Shown piece after piece: positions 25,948-33,887 of a stretch of 47,900 nucleotides of DNA. This DNA is from Blastopirellula marina (lineage in GTDB: Bacteria > Planctomycetota > Planctomycetia > Pirellulales > Thermoguttaceae), in the NCBI GenBank assembly GCA_020721965.1, contig DYLS01000026.1, forward strand, positions 1 through 47,900, given 5' to 3'. Numbering within the stretch: position 1 is the stretch's first letter; each line of letters begins with the position of its first letter. A program made the position numbers and the translations under genes. Under the pieces are notes generated by a model. That model worked only from the letters and a program-made list of their open reading frames with translations. It ran no database searches and had not been told where the DNA came from.

Positions 25948-26259
25948 ATGAAAGCTTTACAAAGCTGGCTGGGCGCGGTTCTTGTTCTGTTCCTGGTGGG
26001 CTGTAGTAACGGTACCCCTTCCCAGAGCGTTGCGCCGCCCGACCCCAATCAGGAAATCCGCTCGGCCCTGCAACAGCTGGCCGAGACGGGTACGATCGAC
26101 AGTGGACTGATGGTCGTGCGGGAACGTTTGGAGGCCATGCGCGAGACCGACGCTGCCAAGGCCCAAACGCTGCTTCAGGACTTGTCCCAGCTCGAATCCA
26201 TGGCTGGCAACCCGGGCCAAGCCAAGGCCAAGGCCCAGGAAATGATAAAAAAATTGTAA
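25948..26259 (+). CDS. Small lipoprotein
   Basis: 103 residues. ATG 25948 is preferred over ATG 25939, because AGGAGGG (25931-25937) is 10 nt from the former and only 1 nt from the latter. The signal peptide MKALQSWLGAVLVLFLVGC has its lipid Cys at residue 19. The mature part is a short Pro-rich linker and then two or three amphipathic helices (EIRSALQQLAETG, GLMVVRERLEAM, AKAQTLLQDLSQLESM), ending in Lys/Gln-rich sequence. No family is recognised. It is cotranscribed with the DUF1559 gene by spacing. Confidence 0.8.
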   Translation: MKALQSWLGAVLVLFLVGCSNGTPSQSVAPPDPNQEIRSALQQLAETGTIDSGLMVVRERLEAMRETDAAKAQTLLQDLSQLESMAGNPGQAKAKAQEMIKKL

Positions 26260-26396
26260 CACTCAAATCCAACATAATAACATTAAATAGTTTGCGCGAA
26301 CAATGTATATATGAGCCCTATTCGCGTTTTTTAATTTTCACAGCCACAACAATTACCACTTCATTGACCAATGTTGAATTCCACGCTACTTTTAGA

Positions 26397-26633
26397 CCAA
26401 ATCTTCTTGGCATATTTATGTGTAAATCGCTGCTGGATAATGACTTGCGTTTGATTCGTGCTACATACTGTACTCATGCAATGGTTTTGCGTAACTTCAT
26501 GTCCTGTAATGAGCTCCGCGATACGCCTTATACCCAGAAAACGATGGAAGAATCAGGGTGCTCAATGATCGCAAATCGTTGTCTGGAAATCACGTACAAT
26601 TATCCCCCCTAGTTCGCGGAGAGGGAAGTTTGG
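26397..26633 (-). mobile_element. CCAAACTTCC-ended element, copy 2 (237 bp)
   Basis: An inverted copy of 15730-15967, one base shorter. Ends CCAAATCTTC (26397-26406) and GGAAGTTTGG (26624-26633). It aligns over its whole length with many point differences. No matching target duplication was seen at its flanks (TTAGA / GGCAA). Confidence 0.7.
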
Positions 26634-26641
26634 GGCAAGAC

Positions 26642-26870
26642 GATATCACAGGAATTGAGCCACCAGCGCAAGCTGGTGGTGCGATATCGGGCAATACTTT
26701 TGAAACTATCACGTTTGGGTGGTCTCTCCACCTCGGGCTTACGCCCGAGGCTCGCACGCTGGCGTGCCTTTCCACCATGAACGGTGCTCCATGAGCGTCA
26801 TCCTTTGCTAGTGTGCGATGCTCGTCGCACACCCTACGGTTGCGTGTGCTCGCGGAGCATCCTACGGCTG
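26642..26870. repeat. Cluster of REP-like hairpins
   Basis: Four perfect stems in series: CCACCAGC-GCAA-GCTGGTGG (26660-26679, inside a GATATC pair at 26642 and 26683), CCTCGGGC-TTAC-GCCCGAGG (26731-26750), GCACGC-TG-GCGTGC (26754-26767), and GTGTGCGA..TCGCACAC (26811-26832). They are followed by CCTACGGTTGCGTGTGCTCG-type sequence. These look like interspersed palindromic units and might also end transcription from the lipoprotein side. Confidence 0.65.
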
Positions 26871-26910
26871 AGCGACTCCCTAACCGCCGCTAATGAATCC
26901 GTGACCGCCG

Positions 26911-26939
26911 TTGACGGACCTCGCTTCCATCGCGATAAT
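26911..26939 (+). promoter_or_regulatory. Promoter of tRNA-Glu
   Basis: TTGACG (26911-26916), exactly 17 bp, GATAAT (26934-26939). It lies 36 bp upstream of the mature tRNA 5' end. Confidence 0.65.
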
Positions 26940-26975
26940 AAGTGGTTCTTGCTTCCGTAAAAGCGGATAACACCA

Positions 26976-27049
26976 GGCCCCGTCGTCTAGCCAGGATAGG
27001 ACACAGGCCTTTCAAGCCTGCAACACGGGTTCAAATCCCGTCGGGGTCA
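26976..27049 (+). tRNA. tRNA-Glu (anticodon TTC)
   Basis: Acceptor strands GGCCCCG (26976-26982) and CGGGGTC (27042-27048) pair with one G-U; discriminator A at 27049. The anticodon arm is CAGGC-CTTTCAA-GCCTG with anticodon TTC. The T arm is ACGGG-TTCAAAT-CCCGT. CCA is not encoded (TTTGG follows). Confidence 0.95.
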
Positions 27050-27613
27050 TTTGGGGTATTTGCGACGCTTGACGCGTATCCGCAAGTAATTATGCCGTAA
27101 TGATTTGCGCATTCATCCCGCAATCGGCATTCTCTTCCGTGCCGCCCGTTGCGTGCAGGTACCGCGTCGGATTTTGCGACGCTCCCGCAGAGTCGGAATC
27201 GAGCATTTGCAGGTAATGGCGGACCCCAATCTGCCGCTGGCTCCGAAGCAGCCGGCATTGGGTTTCACCCGGCTTAGCCATACGCTGTCGGCGACGCGAC
27301 AGCTCAAGCCGATTTCGGCCGGGCAACCCCTCATGCGGAAATCCATTTGCAGGGGCGTGCCGATGCCACACAGCAATTGCGATCCCACGTCTCCCGCTGA
27401 TGTCTCCGCCTGTCCTCGCAAATCTACCCTGCATCCGTTGAATGTTGCTATCAGGCCCGAGAAAACCGATAGCTTTCAGCGGGCTACTGGCGGGTGATGG
27501 CCGCATCGAACATAATCAACCGCGCAAGCCCGCCGCGCACGCGCGGAATGGCCAAGGGGATGTCGTTCGGCCGTGGCCGATACGGCCGCACCAACCGGGA
27601 GGAAAGCGCTACC
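27050..27613. other. Gap after tRNA-Glu, no convincing gene
   Basis: Frames are open on both strands (27090-27506 minus, 27105-27497 plus), but neither has a protein-like pattern or a good start. CGTAATGATTTGCGC near 27091 resembles the end of the CCAAACTTCC element and may be a relic. GGGAGGA (27596-27602) belongs to the next gene. Confidence 0.5.
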
Positions 27614-29305
27614 ATGATCCGCACCGCTTGCACTTCACAGGCAGGTTGCGCTCCACGGGCAGGGTCGGCACTGCGACTCGTCCTGCTGCTGCCGGCCCTA
27701 CTGGGGTTGGCGCTGGTGGGAGAGCTGAAGGGGGCCGAGCCGCCCGACACATCCACCGCCGTCTGCCTTCCACCTTTGGATCGCAATCAAGTTTCCACCG
27801 CCCGAGGTGTGCCAGAGCATTGGGTGATCGGCGAGATCGACCGCGCGACGGGCGAGTGGAGGGGTGGCGATGGGGCGGAAAACGTCCTCTGGGTGTCCCG
27901 GCTGGGAAGCGAGACCTACGGCTCTCCCGTGGTGTGGCAGGACAAGGTCTTCTGTGCCACGAATAACGGGGCGGGCTATTTGCCGCGGTTTCCATCCAAG
28001 GAAGACCTCGGATGCCTCTTGGCGTTTTCGCGGAAGGATGGCCGATTCCTGTGGCAGTATTCCACGGCGGTTCTCCCCGACTCGCCTCTCAATTGGCCGC
28101 TACAGGGCATCTGCTCCACGCCTTGGGTGGGGGGCGACCGACTGTGGATCGTCACCAACCGCGGGAGTGTGGTTTGTTTGGACACGGAGGGCTTCCTGGA
28201 TGGCGAGGACGATGGCCTCATCCGAGAGCAAACGCAGGGTGAGCAGGAAGCAGACGTGGTTTGGGAATTCGACATGCGAGAGCGGTTGGGGACTGTCCCG
28301 CGGTTCATGACATCGTCCGTGGTGACGGGAGTCGGGCCATGGATTTTCGCGGCCACGTCCAACGGCACCGACGGCCAAGGCCGCGTGGCCCATCCCGACG
28401 CCCCGAGCTTGATCGCACTCGACAAGGCGACGGGGGAGCTGCGGTGGGCAGATGCCTCTCCGGGGGCGAATATTCTGGAGGGACAATGGTCCAGCCCGGC
28501 CTATGGGGCCATCGCCGGTGTGCATCAACTCATTTTTGGCGGCGGCGACGGGTGGGGCTACGGCTTCCAGGTCGATCCGGCGGGGGACTCCTTGCCCAAA
28601 CTTCTGTGGCGGTTCGACGCCAATCCCAAGACCGCCCGATTTCGCGAGGCCGGATTGGGCGACCGCGACTACCTTGTCGCGCCGCCCGTCATCGATGGGA
28701 ATCGGGTCTATCTGACCACCGGCTGCGATCCGCAGTGGGGGGAAGGCGCTGGCCGACTGTGGTGTATCGACGCGACACGGCGCGGCGACCTGAGCGCGGA
28801 ATTGGCCCTGGACGCCATGCATCGGCTCTTGCCGGCGCGGCGCGAGCTTGCCGTGGATACCACGGCCGGCGAACAAGCGGCCCCCAACCCCAATAGCGGC
28901 GTGATATGGCTGTACACGGGCGGCGATTGGAACGGCGACGGCAAACGAGACGTGGAGGAAACGTACCATCGCGCGCTGGCCGCCCCAGTGGTGACCACGG
29001 ATTTCGTGATCGCCGCCGACGCGACGGGCATCGTGCATTGCATCGACAATCGAAGTGGCAAGCTGCTGTGGAGCCACGACATGTTGGCAGCCGTATGGGG
29101 CACACCGCTGGTCGCGGACGGTAAAGTCTATGCTAGCGATGAAGACGGCGACACGGTCGTCTTCGCCCTCAGCCGGGAAAAACAGATTCTCGCCGAGAAT
29201 ACGGTCGAGGAGCCGATCTACACGACTCCCGCGGCGGTGGACGGCACGCTCTACATCGCCGCGCAAAAACACCTCTTCGCCGTCGGGGCGCGGAGCAGGC
29301 CGTAG
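27614..29305 (+). CDS. Exported PQQ-like beta-propeller protein
   Basis: 563 residues from ATG 27614, with GGGAGGA 11 nt upstream. A signal peptide (ALRLVLLLPALLGLALVG) ends near AEPP. The mature protein repeats the propeller motif of PQQ-like/YWTD-type outer-membrane-assembly and quinoprotein relatives: VWQDKVFCATNNG, CLLAFSRKDGRFLWQYS, PSLIALDKATGELRWAD, VHCIDNRSGKLLWSHDM, PAAVDGTLYIAAQKHLFAV. An EF-hand-like loop DWNGDGKRDVEE (D, N, D, D, E at calcium positions) sits in one blade. No heme or catalytic motif is visible, so it is more likely a structural or binding propeller than a dehydrogenase. Convergent with the Crp/Fnr gene. Confidence 0.82.
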   Translation: MIRTACTSQAGCAPRAGSALRLVLLLPALLGLALVGELKGAEPPDTSTAVCLPPLDRNQVSTARGVPEHWVIGEIDRATGEWRGGDGAENVLWVSRLGSETYGSPVVWQDKVFCATNNGAGYLPRFPSKEDLGCLLAFSRKDGRFLWQYSTAVLPDSPLNWPLQGICSTPWVGGDRLWIVTNRGSVVCLDTEGFLDGEDDGLIREQTQGEQEADVVWEFDMRERLGTVPRFMTSSVVTGVGPWIFAATSNGTDGQGRVAHPDAPSLIALDKATGELRWADASPGANILEGQWSSPAYGAIAGVHQLIFGGGDGWGYGFQVDPAGDSLPKLLWRFDANPKTARFREAGLGDRDYLVAPPVIDGNRVYLTTGCDPQWGEGAGRLWCIDATRRGDLSAELALDAMHRLLPARRELAVDTTAGEQAAPNPNSGVIWLYTGGDWNGDGKRDVEETYHRALAAPVVTTDFVIAADATGIVHCIDNRSGKLLWSHDMLAAVWGTPLVADGKVYASDEDGDTVVFALSREKQILAENTVEEPIYTTPAAVDGTLYIAAQKHLFAVGARSRP

Positions 29306-29345
29306 CGATCCGTGCGCGTTGCGACACCCCTCGCGGCAGGCGCGG

Positions 29346-30032
29346 TTACGCGCCGCCTGCTGCCGCGGACTCCAACCTGGCACGATCGAGGATGCGAATC
29401 ACCCCACGCCCATTGGACTGGATGATCCCGCCATCCTGCAAACGCCGCAAAGTGCGCGACAGCGTCTCGCTGGTGATGTTGAGCTGCGAGGCCAGATGCC
29501 TCTTGAACGAGGGAAGGCGAATGATGCCGTTTTCGCCGACGGAGGTGAGCAACCATCGCGCAAGGCGGCCCGTGGCGTCTCGAAGGGTGACATCTTCGAG
29601 CAGCCCCACAAGATACCGCGTCCATGCAGTCAGGCCGAATATGATCTTCAAACACAGTTCGTGATCTTCTTGCATCCATCGGGTGAATGGTTCTTGCGGG
29701 ACGAGGGCGCAAACGGAGGCGGTCACGGCCTCCGCGTTGGCGGGGCACTGGAATCCGCCGATGGCCGCCACTTCCGCGAAGGTCCCGCCAGGCCCGACCA
29801 AATGCAGGACCTGTTCGCGCCCTTGCGGCCCGCGTTGGAAGATCCGCACCAGGCCGGTTCCCACGATGAAGATGCCCGGGCAGTCCTGTCCCTGCCGAAA
29901 AACCATTTGCCCCTTGCGAAACCGGACCAAACGCGACATCGCAAAAAGGCGTGCGAATCGCCGCTCGTCCAATCGCGAAAAGAAGGGGCACTCTTGCAGA
30001 ATGGTTACCAGTTGGGGCGTCACTGCGGCCAT
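29346..30032 (-). CDS. Crp/Fnr-family regulator, probable activator of hcp
   Basis: 228 residues. A cyclic-nucleotide-binding-like beta-barrel (about 15-125: FFSRLDERRFARLF, FRKGQMVFRQGQDCPGIFIV), dimer helix (125-150) and winged HTH (173-205). The recognition helix ITSETLSRTLRRL has E189..S192-R193, the E..SR pattern by which FNR-type proteins read TTGAT half sites. There is no N-terminal Fe-S cysteine cluster as in FNR, so the signal is more likely NO via heme or another ligand, as in DNR/HcpR-type proteins. It is divergent from hcp, with an FNR-type box 30 bp upstream of its own start, so it may also control itself. Confidence 0.88.
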   Translation of the reverse strand: MAAVTPQLVTILQECPFFSRLDERRFARLFAMSRLVRFRKGQMVFRQGQDCPGIFIVGTGLVRIFQRGPQGREQVLHLVGPGGTFAEVAAIGGFQCPANAEAVTASVCALVPQEPFTRWMQEDHELCLKIIFGLTAWTRYLVGLLEDVTLRDATGRLARWLLTSVGENGIIRLPSFKRHLASQLNITSETLSRTLRRLQDGGIIQSNGRGVIRILDRARLESAAAGGA

Positions 30033-30063
30033 CCCAATGTTTCTCGAAGAAATCCGCGAACCC

Positions 30064-30077
30064 TTGATCTAGGTCAA
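30064..30077 (+). promoter_or_regulatory. FNR-type binding site
   Basis: TTGAT-CTAG-GTCAA, within the near-palindrome CCTTGATCTAGGTCAAGG (30062-30079). It differs from the consensus TTGAT-N4-ATCAA at one base. Its centre is 30070.5. It lies between the divergent regulator and hcp. Confidence 0.75.
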
Positions 30078-30099
30078 GGATCGCTCGCACGCAAGCTCG

Positions 30100-30105
30100 T
30101 ATTAT
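30100..30105 (+). promoter_or_regulatory. -10 element of the hcp promoter
   Basis: TATTAT. A start about 7 nt downstream (near 30112) places the FNR-type box at -41.5, the standard class II activator position. No separate -35 hexamer is needed in that arrangement. The leader to ATG 30255 would be about 143 nt. Confidence 0.6.
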
Positions 30106-30254
30106 ACGAAAGAGCAGTCGGGGACGCGGCCGGTGACAGGCGGATCGGCCCAGCCACGCGACCCTGAGCGGCAACATCCCCGGGCGGAGGTCGACGGCCT
30201 CGCCCAAGGATTCCGACCCTGACACGGTTCTTGGATCTGGAAAGGAGCGACGCG

Positions 30255-31550
30255 ATGTTTTGCAATCAATGTGAACAGACGGCACATTGCTCGGGCTGCA
30301 CGATCAGTCCTGGTATCTGCGGCAAGGATGAGGATGTGCAGTCCCTGCAAGAGACGCTGCTATACGGCTTGAAGGGGATGGCGTCATACGCCCATCACGC
30401 GCGACGCCTGGGTATGACCGACGAATCGGTCGATGCCTTTGTGGAAGAGGCCCTGTTCGCCACGGTGACCAACGTGAATTTCGATTTGGACAGCCTCTTC
30501 GAGCTGGTGCTGGAATGCGGCAAGCACAACCTGCGCGTGATGGAGCTACTGGACGAGGGCCACGTCCGGCGTTACGGCGAACCGTCGCCGACAACGGTCC
30601 AGGAAGGGACGCAGGCCGGGCCGGGCATCCTGATCACCGGCCACGATCTCCGCGACCTGGAAGACCTGCTGCGGCAGTGCGAAGGCACCGACATCAAGGT
30701 CTATACGCACGGCGAAATGCTGCCGGCACACATGTACCCCAAGCTCCGCGAGCACCCCAATCTGGCTGGCCACTATGGTGGGGCCTGGCAAAAGCAGCGC
30801 CGCGAGTTCGAGGATTTCAGCGGCCCGATCCTGGCCACCACCAATTGCATCCTGATCCCCAAAGCCAGCTACAAGGATCGGGTGTTCACCACGCGGGTGA
30901 CAGCCGTCCCGGGAGGGACGCGCATTCAGGATGATGATTTTACGCCGGTCATCGAGGCCGCCCAGCGATGCCCGCCGCTATCCGAGCACCGAACCGGCAG
31001 CTCTGTAGTAGGTTTTCATCACAATGTGATCTTGGGCATGGCCGACACCATCGTACAGGCCGTCCAGGATCGTAAGATCAGCCGCTTCTTCGTGATTGGT
31101 GGATGCGATGGAGCGGAGGTCGGCCGGAACTACTTCAGCGATTATGCCCGCGCCACGCCACCCGACTCTTTCATCCTCACGCTCGGTTGCGGCAAGTACC
31201 GCATTCGCGACTACGATTATGGCACGCTGCTGGGCCTGCCGCGGTTGCTGGACATGGGACAGTGCAACAACGCCTACGGTGCCATCAAGGTCGCCGTGGG
31301 ACTCGCGGAGGCCTTCCACTGCGGCGTCAACGATCTGCCGCTGACGCTGGTCGTGTCGTGGTTCGAGCAAAAGGCCGTGGCGGTCCTTCTGACCTTGCTG
31401 TATCTGGGGGTGAAGGGTATCACGATCGGACCGAAACCGCCCGCCTTTATCACGCCCAACGTCTTCCGCATTCTGCAAGAGAAATACGACCTGCGGTTGA
31501 TCGGCTCCAGTGCCCAGGCCGATCTGCAAGCGGTGCTGGCGGCCGCTTGA
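30255..31550 (+). CDS. hcp: Hybrid cluster protein, short class III form
   Basis: 431 residues. AAGGAG (30243-30248) is 6 nt from ATG 30255. An iron-sulfur redox enzyme of nitrosative stress; NO and hydroxylamine reduction and S-nitrosylation have been described for the family. The N-terminus MFCNQCEQTAHCSGC.. supplies the cubane cysteines (C3, C6, C15, C22). Hybrid-cluster ligands are all present: H130, E154, C198, C284, C312, C337, E371, and K394 in GPKPPAF. Compared with the D. vulgaris ligands (H244, E268, C312, C406, C434, C459, E494), the first three are shifted by exactly 114, showing loss of the second helical segment, which defines class III. The divergent Crp/Fnr gene and box suggest regulation. 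No hcr reductase gene is adjacent. Confidence 0.95.
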   Translation: MFCNQCEQTAHCSGCTISPGICGKDEDVQSLQETLLYGLKGMASYAHHARRLGMTDESVDAFVEEALFATVTNVNFDLDSLFELVLECGKHNLRVMELLDEGHVRRYGEPSPTTVQEGTQAGPGILITGHDLRDLEDLLRQCEGTDIKVYTHGEMLPAHMYPKLREHPNLAGHYGGAWQKQRREFEDFSGPILATTNCILIPKASYKDRVFTTRVTAVPGGTRIQDDDFTPVIEAAQRCPPLSEHRTGSSVVGFHHNVILGMADTIVQAVQDRKISRFFVIGGCDGAEVGRNYFSDYARATPPDSFILTLGCGKYRIRDYDYGTLLGLPRLLDMGQCNNAYGAIKVAVGLAEAFHCGVNDLPLTLVVSWFEQKAVAVLLTLLYLGVKGITIGPKPPAFITPNVFRILQEKYDLRLIGSSAQADLQAVLAAA

Positions 31551-31905
31551 TGCCCACCCAGCCCAAGCCGGGATGGTTGAGGCGGCAGCACGAGAGGCAT
31601 TTGGGGGCGAATCGGAAACGGTTCGCCCCTTTTCCGTGCGGTCCAGTAAGCTTACAGTGATGTCAGAACTGGACTTTTGCAAAGTGCTCGATGCCCCTCT
31701 GAGAGAGGACTACAAACTGGGGTGCTGGGCAATTCACGGGAACAAGCAAAGTTGTTTTCACGGGAAATCGCCTTGGCGTACCATCTCCCCTGGGAAGGGG
31801 CGAGCTTGTGACCACCAATTGCAAAAGCCCAGTCAGAAGGGAGGGCGGACCAGTCAGGGAAGGCAAGCCATTCTTCACGGCTGGCGGCGGAGAGGAGGTT
31901 TGGCT
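31551..31905. other. Gap hcp-TPR gene
   Basis: It holds the hcp terminator (31604-31633). The rest has short repeats (ATTCACGGGAACA / TTTCACGGGAAAT near 31731-31770) and the strong ribosome site AGGAGG (31893-31898) of the next gene. Confidence 0.6.
31604..31633 (+). terminator. Rho-independent terminator of hcp
   Basis: An 11-bp stem, GGGGCGAATCG paired with CGGTTCGCCCC (one G-U), closed by a GAAA tetraloop and followed by TTTT. Confidence 0.85.
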
Positions 31906-32415
31906 ATGGCAGCATCCCGCGAAAGCATCATTCGTAGCAAGGCCATCCGCGAAGCCGAGGGCTACTTGAGTTTGGACATGCCGGAGCACGCACTGCGAGC
32001 CTTGGAGCGTATCACGCCCCAGGCCGATGATTGGCTGTGGCTGCTGTGCCGCGGCGAGGCACTCCGCGACTTGGATCGATTCGACGAAGCCGTGCCCCTG
32101 TTCGAAGCGGTTCTGCGTCTGCAACCCGATCACGCCGGCGCCCGTCTGGCCCTGGGCTGGTGCCACAAACGACTCGGACAGATCGACCTAGCCTGCGCCG
32201 ACCTGGAGACGGCACTGTCGTTGCATCCCGATCATCTGCTCGTGATTTACAACCTGGCGTGCTACTACAGTTTGGCGGGAAAGGTTGAATCGGCCCTGGA
32301 ATGCCTGAGGCGGGCCTTGGAATTGCAACCCGACTTTCGATACTTGATTCGCAAGGAAAGCGACTTCGACCCGATTCGCGACGATCCGCGTTTCCAGGAG
32401 CTTGTAAACCCGTGA
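31906..32415 (+). CDS. TPR-repeat protein
   Basis: 169 residues from ATG 31906, with AGGAGG 7 nt upstream; the frame is open upstream but crosses the terminator. Three to four tetratricopeptide units are visible: SIIRSKAIREAEGYLSLDMP, DDWLWLLCRGEALRDLDRFDEA, AGARLALGWCHKRLGQIDLA and HLLVIYNLACYYSLAGKVESA. The ending FDPIRDDPRFQELV is common in TPR proteins of planctomycetes and proteobacteria. No signal peptide, so probably a cytoplasmic scaffold. Convergent with the MFS gene. Partner unknown. Confidence 0.88.
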   Translation: MAASRESIIRSKAIREAEGYLSLDMPEHALRALERITPQADDWLWLLCRGEALRDLDRFDEAVPLFEAVLRLQPDHAGARLALGWCHKRLGQIDLACADLETALSLHPDHLLVIYNLACYYSLAGKVESALECLRRALELQPDFRYLIRKESDFDPIRDDPRFQELVNP

Positions 32416-32453
32416 ACGCCGGCCGCGAGACCGGCCGAACCTCCCTCGCGGAG

Positions 32454-33887
32454 TCAAGTCGGTTTCGATGGGGCGGCCCGGCGGATCGCCTGCCGCAGGA
32501 CCGCGCCCGCTCCCAGCAAGAGCGCCGATGCCGACCAATACGGCAGGGAGGCGATCCATCCGCGTAACTGAAAGGCCGCCAGCACACCCACAATTCGCGC
32601 CACCGCGGAAAGGCTATTGGCCAAGCCGAAGACCCGACCCTGCCGGTCCTGATCTGAATGCCGGGACAACAGCCCCTGTACGGCCGGTACGACGAAGGCC
32701 ATGCCGCCGGCGACCACGCCGGCCGCCATAATCAACAGGGTAGCACTGGCCCAAGGCCCGGCCGCGCCCAAGGCCATCAATCCGAAGCCGCCGATGGCTG
32801 TGGCCAGCCCCCAAGCCGCCAAACGTCCTTCAGACCAGCGTCGGGCGAGTGGCCGTACGACCAATCCTTGCACCACTGTTTGGATGAAGCCGATCAGGGA
32901 AAACACGGCCAATAGCGGCGCCCCGCCACATTCCAAACCCATCAGCGCCGCCAAAGTCACCGAAAGCGTGGCCTCGAAGCCGGCCAGGGCGAAGACGGCA
33001 ATGAAGGTAGTCAGCAGGAGTAGCAAGACCACGGGTTGCCCCGCTGCTTCGCGCCAAACGGCGAGATCCAAGATGCGAAGCAAGCCAACATCGGCAGCAG
33101 GTGAAACCGGGACCGGCTCCGCGGACTTCGCTGCATCGGCAAACTCGTCATCCCTGCTGGTTGCGGCACGTTGAGAGCCGCCCGCCGGAGACAAAGCGAC
33201 GGCGCGCCGCCTGCTGGGTAGAGACTCCCGCAACTTGAGATATGCCAGCGTCCAAGCGAACAAGGAAAAGCCTGCACCGACCCAACCCGGCCAGGGACTC
33301 AAGGCCGCCTGCCGCGCGTCGCTGAGCAGCAAGGCCGCGGCTCCTAAGAGCGGCCCGAACGTGAACCCCAGACCGAACGCAGCGCCGATCAAAGCCATCC
33401 CACTGGCCCGGCGCTGCGGCGGAGTTACATCCGCAATGTAGGCCTGCGCGGTTCCGATCGTGGCCCCCATGATCCCCGCCCCGATCCGCGAAAGAAACAT
33501 CCCCGTGAGGCTACCGGAATAACATGCCAGACCGAACAAGCCGTAGCAGACGGTCGAACCGGCCAGCCCCAACAGGAGGATCGGGCGGCGCCCGAACCGA
33601 TCCGAAAGCCTGCCCCAATACGGGCTGAAGACGAACTGCATCAGAGAAAAGCAGATCATCAACAGGCCGAGGATGGCGTTCTCCGCCGCTGCCGAATACC
33701 CCTTCAAGAGGTGCTCCGCGTACACCGGCACCAAGGGCAAGACCATGCCGAATCCCAGCAGATCGACGAACACGACGAGAAAGACGATCAGTAATCCCGT
33801 GCGATCCGCCGGCCTGCTCCCGTGCAAGGAACCCTCCCCCCCAGCGACCACTTGCGTGGTATCCGATAAGACAGCACTGCAACCCAT
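32454..33887 (-). CDS. MFS transporter, TetA-like (DHA1) group
   Basis: 477 residues, inner membrane, twelve hydrophobic segments. DLLGFGMVLPLVPVYAEHL in helix 1 and the loop 2-3 motif SPYWGRLSDRFGRRP (motif A) are typical of the tetracycline-resistance-like drug:H+ antiporters. RIGAGIMGATIGTAQAYIAD and SGMALIGAAFGLGFTFGPLLG are motifs B and C. A long polar central loop (about 225-275) separates the halves. The substrate cannot be told; many planctomycete members of this group have no known substrate. The start ATG 33887 has a weak site; a later start would cut helix 1. Confidence 0.88.
   Translation of the reverse strand: MGCSAVLSDTTQVVAGGEGSLHGSRPADRTGLLIVFLVVFVDLLGFGMVLPLVPVYAEHLLKGYSAAAENAILGLLMICFSLMQFVFSPYWGRLSDRFGRRPILLLGLAGSTVCYGLFGLACYSGSLTGMFLSRIGAGIMGATIGTAQAYIADVTPPQRRASGMALIGAAFGLGFTFGPLLGAAALLLSDARQAALSPWPGWVGAGFSLFAWTLAYLKLRESLPSRRRAVALSPAGGSQRAATSRDDEFADAAKSAEPVPVSPAADVGLLRILDLAVWREAAGQPVVLLLLLTTFIAVFALAGFEATLSVTLAALMGLECGGAPLLAVFSLIGFIQTVVQGLVVRPLARRWSEGRLAAWGLATAIGGFGLMALGAAGPWASATLLIMAAGVVAGGMAFVVPAVQGLLSRHSDQDRQGRVFGLANSLSAVARIVGVLAAFQLRGWIASLPYWSASALLLGAGAVLRQAIRRAAPSKPT

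Larger units (their letters stand above)
26260..26975. other. AT-rich gap: 237-bp element, hairpin cluster, tRNA promoter
   Basis: 26260-26396 is AT-rich and unassigned; a promoter-like pair TTGACC (26364-26369), 17 bp, TACTTT (26387-26392) points into the repeat. Then come the CCAAACTTCC element (26397-26633), a cluster of hairpins (26642-26870), and the tRNA promoter (26911-26939). The frame at 26292-26612 overlaps the repeat and is not accepted as a gene. Confidence 0.65.

Noticed and set aside
26292-26612. 106-codon frame on the + strand
   Set aside because: It runs through the 237-bp repeat, has no ribosome site, and its sister copy at 15730-15967 does not keep the frame.
26260-27049. 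Genomic island inserted at tRNA-Glu
   Set aside because: AT-rich sequence lies on the 5' side of the tRNA, no integrase is present, and no repeat of the tRNA 3' end was found. The AT-richness is largely explained by the 237-bp element.
27075-27115. Third copy of the CCAAACTTCC element
   Set aside because: Only about 35 bp resemble the element (CGTAATGATTTGCGC) and no ends are visible. At best a relic.
27090-27506. Overlapping frames on both strands after tRNA-Glu
   Set aside because: Both strands are open with similar quality, and neither has a start site or motif.
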